Shown: in pieces, positions 53,218 through 62,967 of the stretch
Layout: the number at the start of each line of letters is the position of its first letter
How positions within the stretch are numbered: position 1 is the stretch's first letter
Assembly: GCF_037975245.1 (NCBI RefSeq)
Contig: NC_092561.1
Coordinates: 4,202,001-4,266,000 of the forward strand
Reading direction: 5' to 3'
DNA: 64,000 nucleotides
Source: Apostichopus japonicus
Taxonomy: Eukaryota; Echinodermata; Holothuroidea; Aspidochirotida; Stichopodidae
The notes under the pieces: model-generated
What the model saw: only the letters and a program-made list of their open reading frames with translations
Database searches by the model: none
Told to the model about the DNA's origin: nothing
Position numbers and translations under genes: made by a program

Positions 53218-54100
53218 ATTACTGTATGCACCAAGCCAGTTGTGTTATGGGTTGGCTCATGGTATGGCAGGCCTAATGGTGAGATTGATTTCCTAGCGTA
53301 GCTTAAGGTAAACCAGAACCTTGCATAAACAACACAAATTAGCTTAAGTTGATACGTTCAGTCAATGGACACAACTTCATCAGGGATGTTAAATGTGGCA
53401 GGATCTTGCGAAACTTTGACACGGGTTGGAGAATTTGTTATTATTAACCTATTGGCATTTGTTAGAAGTAAACATATAAGGTTTAGATGTTGCTCCAAGT
53501 CGGTTTTGTGATGAGTAGGTAACTTTGAGTATAGATGGGTATTAGGTCTCCATTAGGGTAACAGGATTGCGAACGGCAGCCAACATTACACATCATGTAT
53601 AGCCGACACAAATATTTGTGAGCATATACATATTTATTGGCATTGTCTAAAGTTAAACCATGAAGTCAATGTAAATACCCAGTTCCGTTATTCTAAGAGA
53701 AGTTGAGAATTTAATCAGTTTGTAGGACTATCGGCAATATTTATATTCTTCAGTCAGTACAATTATTCAATGATCGACACCACCTAGTTATTAGTTCATG
53801 TTACATCAGTCTTTAATAAATATCACTTTAGTCTTTTTACTAAGAATGCAAACTCATTACTGAATATTACGGTCTGGCGTTGAGAGTCGTGTGAGACTCA
53901 ATGTATGAAGATATAAGTCCCCATTTGGTAGGTGGGTCGGTGCTCTGTGAACTTAGCTATATTACATGTTATAACAACCGATATATTGGAAGTTTACATC
54001 CATAATTACATGTAATAGCATAATGCCGCTTCGATTGTCTGTTACTCTGGTAAACAAATTTCAAGGCATGCGCAAGATACAGCTGACAGATGAACGATAA

Positions 54101-54334
54101 CTTCGACGAATAAACTGCCTAAAGGGACGGATTGAACCCATAGGAACAAGAAGTAAAGAACGCCGTTTGAGCGAAAAGCCATCTATCCCGGGTGAAGCCA
54201 AATTGGATTATAAATCGTTTGTTCCGAGCACTAGCAAGTATGCTTTAAGGAAGGTCGGATCGACGGAAACATATTCAGATGAAATTTACGTTCGCTGAGG
54301 ATTTACCACGTTGGTGTGTCATATTTCAAATAAA
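54101..54334 (+). other. Coding-like segment with stop codon and AATAAA: candidate alternative terminal exon or gene relic
   Basis: Sixty-five sense codons run from 54101 to a TGA at 54296-54298. They are GC-richer than the flanks and rich in Lys, Arg, Glu and Ser, with pieces reading GRIEPIGTRSKERR and YALRKVGSTETYSDEIYVR. There is no in-frame ATG and the frame is closed upstream by TAA at 54098. A poly(A) signal, AATAAA, lies 31 bp after the stop at 54329-54334, with a T/GT-rich stretch after it. The only usable in-frame acceptor I see is CCTAAAG ending at 54124, which lacks a good pyrimidine tract. That site would be phase 0, matching the donor at 48589, so a C2A-only synaptotagmin isoform is conceivable. 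A nested gene's last exon or a decayed fragment is equally possible. I do not recognise the peptide. Confidence 0.3.
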
Positions 54335-54418
54335 ACCTGTAATACATTTGTACCAGACAATTTAATCCACTCGCGTTGTATTTGTCACCTGAACACGATT
54401 TTGCCCATCGCTCATTAT

Positions 54419-54446
54419 CAGGGAGTTGTTCCATAACAACTCCCTG
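54419..54446. other. Perfect 12-bp-arm hairpin
   Basis: CAGGGAGTTGTT, loop CCAT, then AACAACTCCCTG. It lies 85 bp after the AATAAA at 54329. A related CAGGGAGCTAGCAACTC occurs near 54496. Function unknown. Confidence 0.8.
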
Positions 54447-55012
54447 CTCATATGATATGTTGAATTTTGCGTATCTAGTATGGATGTAACTTTGACAGGG
54501 AGCTAGCAACTCACTCGTGAAAGTGTCATGCAAATCACAAAATACCCTCCAGTGTTAAACACAACATCCATTAGCGTTCGTAGCTACAGAAACGGCCAGA
54601 AGCAGTTACTCACGTGCACAATGTTTTGTTTACACTGAAGAATAGAAATTCAATAACAATATTCGGGGCTTTTATGACCATGTTGTTTAACATCTGAATT
54701 TCGTTGCCTTCAGTTGAATGTTGCGAACAGAAGCGAGTGTCCTTCCTTAAGTGTTGAAGCGAAAGCAAATCGATTTCGAACAATTTGCTTTCAAATATGC
54801 CAGATTCACATACATCTAGAATCATAGACAACTCGCAAACACAACACAAAGTTCTAGGCTTTCTCTCCAGCCACAAATCAAGATGTATATTAAGAACAGT
54901 TAACTTGCTTTGTGATAGAAATAACAAATTTATCACATTTCAAAATGACAAAACTGTTAGAACACGCAACGAAATCATATCGAGATGTTTTATGTTTTCA
55001 TATAGTTGAAGC

Positions 55013-55159
55013 ATGCATGTCAGGGGTAACAACATGATATGTCGATACAGCATGTCGCACGTTCTGCCGGCGCCCAAGCTGGTATATGTAATTGCACGTA
55101 CCGACAAAACAGAGGTGGAAACGGAAGCAAGTCCTCACGAATGTGAAGGGAACACATAA
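55013..55159 (+). other. Short GC-rich open frame (48 codons) in the synaptotagmin intron, unrecognised
   Basis: An ATG at 55013 opens 48 codons ending at TAA 55157-55159. The base composition is near 50% GC, against an AT-rich intron, and the peptide contains SHVLPAPKLVYVIARTDKTE. The minus strand is also open across the same bases, so composition rather than selection may explain it. No clean splice boundaries are seen. I cannot assign a function; a transposon relic is an alternative. Confidence 0.15.
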
Positions 55160-55560
55160 ACAGACGACATTCGGCTAGAGTGAATAGTAACCTTGTTGAT
55201 GGCATGCGTCGTTAAAAAGCCCCCCCCCCCCACCCACACACACACTCACAACTAAAGAAGATAATAGCGTGGGACCAATCATAAAATTGAATGACTTATG
55301 AACGTTTAGCTTCACTGGGATATTGTGCTTTAGTATTGTTACGCTACTACAAGCAAACGTCGATATTCTTTTGAGTATATTACAAATGTAATGCAATACA
55401 ATGAACACAGAACAATGTAATCCGCCCAGTGCGTTCAGATATAAAATTATTAACCCAAGATATGAATACCGACTGCATATCATGTGCGTTGAAGAGCATC
55501 AGCGCCCTTAAAAACACAAACAACATTGTCCATTCTTATGGTTCTTTGTCTTCCTTACAG

Positions 55561-55681
55561 GATAAAGTGGATCTTGGTGAAATTCTTTTCTCTCTTTGTT
55601 ACCTCCCGACCGCCTGTCGACTGACACTAACCGTGATTAAAGCGAGGAATCTTAAAGCTATGGACATCACTGGAGCCTCAG
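55561..55681 (+). CDS. Synaptotagmin, exon with the N-terminal part of the C2B domain
   Basis: This exon continues the protein of the exon ending at 48589. It follows a textbook acceptor (pyrimidines, then ACAG at 55557-55560) and ends with a single G before GTAAGG at 55682, so the donor is phase 1 and the next exon should complete an Asp codon of the conserved SDPYVK motif. The 40 complete codons encode the first strands of C2B, with [30 protein letters not shown] and ITGAS in order. This matches the Syt3/5/6/10 family closely. The first C2B calcium-ligand Asp, in KAMD, is present. One residue is odd: the Gly normally found in PTAGRL is Cys here (TGT at 55615-55617), a one-base change. The remaining C2B exons were not found between 55682 and 64000 and presumably lie further on. 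Confidence 0.93.
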
Positions 55682-56322
55682 GTAAGGCACTGTTTATGAT
55701 TAACCTTTGACCTTATCAACACAATACCAAAGACTCATCAAGGTTTGTTAATTTGATCACACTTGCTTTTTCGAGTATGTTTTAAAAGGATACTCTGGTG
55801 CACGGCTAAAGTTACACAACACAATTGCTAAGTATCTTCTGAATCTATAGCTGAAAACCACACGGTCATAGCATTTTGTATCGCGAAGATATGAATTATT
55901 AAATGAAATTTGTACAACATTAAGATAAACCTTCAGTACTAACGTCACTAGCAGGCCTATACCAGTTTACGATCGAGTATAGAGCTTCATATGATATTAC
56001 GTTTCTTCTCTTCGGAAACCTCTGAATTGAAGACTCCCTTTAATGAGTAACATACGCAGTTATTACGATTGTCGCACATTTTACTTTCTTGTCTTCTCGG
56101 AGATCCCTTGGCAGTTCTGTGGTACACATTAAATTCAATTACAGTCTATAAAGACTGGTATCTTAAGACTGGCCTCAACACTTAAGGGAATAGCTTCAGC
56201 CATATAATAATAATGATAATATAGGTAAACATAATAAAATGTAATGCAAGGGATAGCGGAATACCATAACATCACTATTGAGGTAACTTAATACTAGTAC
56301 TCACGATATAGAGATAACAAGA

Positions 56323-57236
56323 GGTAGGAGTGTTAGCTCAGTGCATGGTTAGTGGTCAAGGGCGGCGGAAGCACTTTTAATCTGGGGGGGGGGGGGCACC
56401 GACATCAAAGGGCACTTTGCAGAAATTCGATTGGACTGATGCAGCCTTATATTTAGTACCCTTAATAACTCTTATTGTATTATCTTATTTGCGTATACAC
56501 ATCACTCCATTACCCCCCCCCCCCCCCCCAAGGAAAATATGCATACTAGCACTGCAATATCCAATGTGCAAATTGGGAAACAAGGAACAAGTTTTCTTTT
56601 GAGACAAAATGAGGTGAAAACATGCTAGTTGCTAATGTAGGAATCTTCCGAATTAGAGTTTATTTCTTGTTAATATCTTAACAATTATTTTCCATTCGAA
56701 ATAGCTTTGAGTTTGACCCACAGAAATTCATTGGAAGTCAGGGGCGTAGCCAGGATTTGCAAAGTTGTATGCACGACTATCTGAGCGGAGCGCCACCGAT
56801 TGGCGCGGAGCGTACAAGAAAATTTTTGGTTTTACAAACCCCTCAGATGGCCGGAAACGGCCTTTCCCGAGTGTTCATTCTGGTTCCCTGGCCTCTTGCT
56901 AACTTGAGACACCTCAATTTTTATGTAGAAAAAGGGCACATTTTTAACCTGAGGAAAAGTGGGGGGGGGGGGGGGGCACGTGCCCCGGTTCCGCCGCCCT
57001 TGTTAGTGGTTAACGCAGGTGCCTTTCAATCATAAGGTCCTCGGTTCGAGTCACTCCAAGATTAATGTATGTCGTCCAGTTACAGAGTTGTTGACAATTA
57101 AAAATTCATATTCATGGACGTTAAATATGAATCTAAGAGACTGACTTCGGTCAGTTCGCAGCTTTGATAAGCCAATGAGGCTTCTTTGCGAATTCCTGAT
57201 GGCAGGAGGATCTTAAATACATACATACATGCAAGA
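56323..57236 (+). mobile_element. tRNA-derived SINE, split by the hAT-like element
   Basis: Removing the 646-bp insertion and one target copy restores a tRNA-like head. An A-box-like TTAGCTCAGTG lies at 56333, then GGTTAGTGG, then a B-box GGTTCGAGTC at 57043-57052. A SINE-like body follows to about 57210 and ends in a TACATACATACATG tail at about 57220-57233. Such a pol III head with a short-repeat tail is standard for SINEs. It sits within a 42-bp minisatellite, with similar CAAGA-type sequence at both edges that may be its target duplication. Confidence 0.75.
56357..57002. mobile_element. hAT-like non-autonomous DNA transposon (MITE), 646 bp
   Basis: The element starts CAAGGGCGGCGGAA and ends with the exact inverse, TTCCGCCGCCCTTG, a 14-bp perfect terminal inverted repeat. 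It is flanked on both sides by the 8-bp direct repeat TTAGTGGT (56349-56356 and 57003-57010), the target-site length typical of the hAT superfamily. It encodes no transposase. It contains poly-G runs (about 56384 and 56961), a poly-C run (about 56514) and an internal CAGGGGCGTAGCCAGG at about 56739 that resembles the terminus of another hAT-like family, so the element may itself be chimeric or hold a partial second insertion. It has landed inside a tRNA-derived SINE. Confidence 0.85.
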
Positions 57237-57911
57237 ACGCTACCTTCTTACTAGTACTTACGATAGATAACCAGAACAATACCTTTATACTAGTAATTAC
57301 GATATAGAAGTAACCAAAATACTACCTCAGTACAAGAAATTTTAATATAGAGGTAACCAGAATACTACCGTTATACTAGATATACAAGTAACCAGAACAC
57401 AACCTCAATACTAGTACTTAAGCTATAGAGGTAACCAGAACACTACCTTAATACTAGTACTTACGATATAGAGGTAACCAGAACACTACTTTAATACTAT
57501 AGTAATTGCGATATAGAGGTAATCAGAACGCTACCGTAATACTAGTTATTACGATATAGAGGTAACCAGAACACTACCGCAATACTAGTTATTGCGATAT
57601 AGAGGTAACCAGAACACTACCTTAATACAAGAAATTATAATAAAGAGGTAATCAGAAAATACCTTAATACTAGATATAGAGGTAACCAGTACACTATCTC
57701 AATACTATTACTTCCGCTTTAGAGGTAACCTGAACACTACCTTAATACTATAGTTATTACGATACTGAGGTAACCACAACAATACCTTAATACTAGATAA
57801 AGCGGTAACCAGAACACTACCTCAATACTAGTAATTACGATATAGAGGTAACCAAAACACTACCTCAATACTAGTTACTATAACATAGAGTAAACCAGAA
57901 CACTACCTTTA

Positions 57912-60398
57912 CTTCAGATGCACCTTAACTTAAACTTAGTAAATAGTTGACCTTATTGTTATCCTCACAGTAGAGGTTTAACTGAGTAATAATATCAACA
58001 CAAAACTAATATATCAAAATGTTACTTAACGATAACAATACAGCAGAAGAACTGGATAGGTGTGCTTTTTACTTTCTCACGAATTGATCAAGATTGAATC
58101 ACCATTTGGTCCAATTAAAATGTTTCTTGTCGGTTTTTTTGTGATGGTCGAATGATATTCATAAAGATTACCTTGGTTATGAATATTCATTGAAGATAAA
58201 CTACTGATTAATTACTTGTCAAGTAACTGTCACCCGAATTGTCATTATGGAGTCTGCTATACGAGTAAAGTATCATTCTCTGAAATTAAATAAGATATTT
58301 TAATGGCATACTTATAGAAGTCTAATCAAAACAAATTGAGCTCTTTGCTAAATACTTTTGTAACAAGCAACTTGTGGATAAAGTATAAACAATAGAGATA
58401 AGAACGTTCGTAACTGGCAAAATTAAATTGAAAAGTAAATGAAATTATATCCAGCGGATGAGCTTCTATATTCAATTTGTGAGGTGTAGTTGTACATTGA
58501 GTTTCTAATTGGTGTGAGAACACCAAAAACCTAGTAATGCCACAAATATTGGATTCATTGCAAGAATTTAAAGATTTTAGTTTAAGCATATGTAATACAC
58601 TTCACAGGAAACTTGACATATGTATAAAAACTCCCCAGATGCTAATCGAATTATCATTAAAGTTGATATAAAGACCTACTTATATGACATTTCATCTTCA
58701 ATTTAAATAAAAACTATCGTAATCCAAAAATAAATATATAGCTAACGTTCATGCATGCGTATTACCTTACACTTCACCTTGTAAATCAATAGAGGGTGCT
58801 TTAAGCAATAATATATACATCAATAGAAAGTACTTCAAGCAATAATATAAACATCAATATAGTGCTTTAAGCAATAATATATACAATGGATATAACACAT
58901 ACGGAGTGATAGGCAACGTATCGGCCTACTCATCTCACCTGAGGCCTGAATAATAATCATAGATACAAAAAAAAAAAAAAAACCCAACTTTAATATAAGC
59001 TTCGATTTTGTTTGCATTAGTTTATAATTGTCGCTGAAATGACATCTCTTTTTGGGTTATACTGCCACATTCCACCGCGAACAACATAATGTTAAAGATA
59101 TGTCATTTCCCAAAAAGTTTCCAACTAGGCAAACCGTAATGTAATATTCGCAGGAAATCGTTTCACGTCTCCCGGGTGTACTTCTCAGCTATTGAATTTG
59201 CATTGCAAATCAGATAACAAATGGTAATTTTAATCTTCAAATAATCAAGAGTTCCACTTTCAAGTAGAGGATTGTGGAAAGATAAACACGCAGCTCGCTT
59301 AAAGGTGAATACAAACGACCAGTTACAATGGTTTATTATTGATTTTTTTTTTGGTAAGACTTTTGCAGTTAAGAGAATGGTCTATATACAACCTTGATAA
59401 TGGTATTTAACTTTAATTGGTTTCTTTAACGATCATCATAGTCTCATTCATTTCGACCAAAGTAGCCAGTGTGTTACGAATTGATGATGAGGCCGTCACT
59501 AAGATCATCTAAAAGTTTCAGTTTGAGTAACCAACAGTGAAACCTTTATGATTGTCAATTGGGTATTTAATCTTCCTACTGCACCCCCCCCCCCCCCTCA
59601 CACCACAACAAATAAGTGTAATATTTGAACAAACCTTCGGAAAACTCAATTTTATGATGAGGTATAAATCTCTTTTATTCTAAGGCTTAATATTCCATTT
59701 TTCTGTTGGCACGTATTTTTTTCAAGGCTCGTAACCTAATCAAGAGTGAATACAATTACCAATCAGATATAAATAGAAACCATTCATATGACACAAACAT
59801 TAAATTCTTCTAAGGTCTGTTCAGGGAAAAACAGCTATCTATGCAATATAAAATTGTATCACATATCAATCCTAGCATTACCAGAGTCTCTTCAGCTTTG
59901 ACAGAGTTCTCTATTTTGCCTCTTAGAGAAATTTACTCGATACTTTACCTGAATGACAAATTTCTCCGTTAAGTCCGATCAACAAGAAAGTCGATTCCTG
60001 GAAGTTAATAAATTCGTCAACTTCCAAAGTTTCTTATATCAATCTGATACTTTAAATAACCTTGGCTGACACAGATAACGTAAACAGTTGAGCCTTAATA
60101 CCACTCTAAATGCCACTGATTTACCTGCATGCTACGAAAGCACATGAAGTCAACCTTTCACTAAGAACAGCTCATTTTAGTTAATGCACCTGGAAAATGT
60201 TGCAAAGATACCAAAGGGTGTGTTCCACATACCCGGGATGATGTAACTGGCATTCCTATACGTTTTGGCCTGCGAGAACATTATATTCGAAGGGCAAATC
60301 CCTTGTATAGAGAGGCGGTAACCTGCAGTTACTGTAAATCAATTACCATAGCGCTAACTTTAATAGCAATTACCACATGCTAAAAGAAAATTTGTGGT
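57912..60398. other. Non-coding, AT-rich, probably synaptotagmin intron
   Basis: A short tandem repeat at 58785, an A-run near 58968 and a poly-C tract near 59585. I looked for the next C2B exon (SDPYVK continuation) and did not find it. Confidence 0.55.
58785..58883. repeat. Short tandem repeat, ~35-bp unit, three copies
   Basis: CATCAATAGAAAGTACTTCA and AGCAATAATATA-type units follow each other three times with few changes. Confidence 0.75.
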
Positions 60399-61168
60399 CT
60401 CACCAAACATGTAAGCCACCTTAAAGATGTTTAAACCTTCCACATACTCTGAAACTACTTACAACATGTAACGTAAAAGCTATCAGAACATTTAAAAATA
60501 ATGTGTTATCTTACCAAACATGATAGCCACCTTATGGATGTTTAAACCTTCCACATACTGCTCACCAAACATGTTAGCCACCTTATGGATGATTAAACCT
60601 TCCACATACTGCTCACCAAACATGTTAGCCACCTTATGGATGTTTAAACCTTCCACATACTGCTCACCAAACATGTTAGCCACCTTATGGATGTTTAAAC
60701 CTTCCACATACTGCCCACCAAACATGTTAGCCACCTTATGGATGTTTAAACCTTCCACATATTGCTCACCAAACATGTTAGCCACCTTATGGATGTTTAA
60801 ACCTTCCACATACTGCTCACCAAACATGTTAGCCACCTTATGGATGTTTAAACCTTCCACATACTGCTCACCAAACATGTTAGCCACCTTATGGATGTTT
60901 AAACCTTCCACATACTGCTCACCAAACATGTAAGCCATCTTATGGATGTTAAAACCTTCCACATATTTTGAAACTACTTACCATATGTGAAGTTAAAGCT
61001 ATAAGCACTTTAAAAATAATATGTCATCTCACCAAACATGTAAGCCACCTTATGGATATTAAACCTTCCACATACTGCTCACCAAACATGTAAGCTACCT
61101 TATGGATGTTTAAACCTTCCACATACTTTGGAACTACTCACCATATGCGACGTAAAAGCTCTAAGCAA
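60399..61168. repeat. Minisatellite, 51-bp unit, with a higher-order spacer
   Basis: The core 60515-60960 has about nine near-identical 51-bp units beginning ACCAAACATGTTAGCCACCT and ending TCCACATACTGCTC. On both sides a longer variant unit (AACTACTTACCATATG, AAAGCT and TTTAAAAATAAT) occurs near 60450, 60970 and 61125. Since 51 is 17 codons, both strands stay open and give 17-residue repeats; I treat these as artefacts of the period. Confidence 0.93.
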
Positions 61169-62967
61169 TTTAAAAATATTGCTTCCGCACAGAATAGTTG
61201 CTCATGATATCTGTATTTTTGCTTGCTGCTGTGTAAAGTGTATGGAATAATACTATTCCGATCGATTCTTCTAACCAAATATTCCTTAAGTTTTAGTGAT
61301 ATCAATGACTGGTAACTGCTATATATTTCGGTTACTAATGTACGTCAGACAGTGAGTGTTACTTTGTCCCAAGAGATTCGAGGGATTTTCAGTATCAGTG
61401 GCATTTTGTTTACTTCAACTGGAAGTACTAAAGAAGCGGAATTCACACGAGGCTCTCAAATACCTTTAGAAATATCGTTGTATTTATGTACATCTAATCG
61501 CCATCTTGTAGAGTCCATGTATACCTCAAAGTAATACTGAACTTGTTAAGTAAACAAGATCAAATAGTGTTTTGATAATTCGGACCACTAAGGAACCACG
61601 ATCTTTCAAAACCTGCTACTCACATTGTAAATTAATGCCGAAGGGAATACAGCAGAGTTGGGGCTCAGTTGATGGCTTTGCTTATGTATGGTTGTAAATA
61701 ACACTAGATTGTAAAGTAACATAAAAAGGGAGCGAACATAGCATGATATAAACTATCATTAATTCTTCACAAATGTCACAATGTATCCTGAGTTCATCTG
61801 ACTCTGAATTTATGCTCTTAAAGCAGAGAAAACTCTTTCTAATTTCCGTTTCTGTTTGCTCTCAATTTTATAAGCATATACTCAAAGTGGCCATGGCTTT
61901 CCACATTTTATAACGTTTAGCAATTAGATTCTCACGTTAAGGCAAATACATCGATACACATATCCCTCATTACCAAACACCTCACCATATCAAAAGGTCA
62001 TTTACACAGTTACTTTCACAAACTTGAAAGTAAACATTTCGACGTACAAAGTTGGAGGGATAAACGTTAAGGTATGAACTTGACGAAATTAGATCTCCAC
62101 GTGTTTTTCCCGGCAGCAAATCAAAACAAGTTCAATGAATGTGATTTTTTTTTTAGACATTTACAAAATGATTTATAAATTTCAAATTTCTAAAATGAAA
62201 ACAAAATATATTTTCTACCATTTCACAGTTTTGATGTTCTTTTAAAGCTTTTACGGAAATTTCATTCTGATAGATGTAAATTATCAAAGAGATAAAGTAA
62301 AAACATATTACTAAAAGGCACGAGATGTTATCAAACTTGTCAGAGAATTGAATTGCAAATATACCATTTGTCGAAATGAACAGTCAAATCAGCCGTGCAA
62401 GCAATGTTTACCCTTCATTGATCAACGAAATGAGATTCATTGATTCAGAAAAACTGTCTGTCGAGTCTCCATTCACCCCAAGAGGTTCGTCTAGACAAAG
62501 TAAAAAATATATTCACGACCATCCAAGAACAGCAGGGTATTTCAGTGTATTGTCTGTTACAGTTAAGTGACATATATCACCGTACGTGCCTGGAATAAAT
62601 CTGACGTTGGACGATAGGTGTATCGGTAAAACAGCTCCAATTTAATACAATTATATGAACAAGTCTTCGGTCAAGCAAAGGTATACATGACGCACTGCAG
62701 AAGCAGGTTTTAGACGTTAATCTCTATATAGTAGCTAGTTTGCATTGCAATACCAAATACTTACACTCTTGAAAGTAAAATAGGGCTAATTTAAAAAAAA
62801 ACTGATAAAACTTACTTTATGACACTTTCAGGCCTTTGCCGCACATAGCAACTACAGTGAGTGTATGACACACGATTCATGTAAATTTAATGCAGTTGCT
62901 TTTAATATTCCTAAGTACCCAAACATACAAGACTAAATAGGCCTATATAGTATGATTCAAGTAGACT
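61169..62967. other. Non-coding, AT-rich, probably synaptotagmin intron
   Basis: The open frame 62376-62570 (MNSQISRASNVYPSLINEMR and on) has a protein-like composition but no supporting splice sites or recognised homology. Nothing else seen. Confidence 0.5.

Larger units (their letters stand above)
48590..55560 (+). other. Synaptotagmin phase-0 intron between C2A and C2B
   Basis: The donor GTGAGT at 48590 and the acceptor CTTCCTTACAG at 55560 join two exons whose reading frames and protein homology continue directly, which makes this the best-supported intron in the window. It contains a two-copy 81-bp duplication near 50236, a possible SINE near 50840, a TA microsatellite at 53122, two GC-richer open segments (54101 and 55013) and a hairpin at 54419. 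The remainder is AT-rich without recognisable content. Confidence 0.92.
56281..57911. repeat. Minisatellite, ~42-bp unit, interrupted by SINE and hAT-like insertions
   Basis: Right of the SINE (57237-57911) units read GATATAGAGGTAACCAGAAC, ACTACCTTAATACTAGTAAT, TAC, about 16 copies. Left of it, 56281-56322 contains the same AGGTAACTTAATACTAGTAC and GATATAGAGATAACAAGA, so the array existed before the insertions. Confidence 0.9.

Noticed and set aside
54610-54936. 108-residue minus-strand frame inside the synaptotagmin intron
   Set aside because: Length is within chance expectation for AT-rich DNA of this size; no motif, splice context or composition shift.
60492-60962. 156-residue minus-strand frame with 17-residue repeats (and its plus-strand counterpart)
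   Set aside because: By-product of the 51-bp minisatellite; both strands are equally open.
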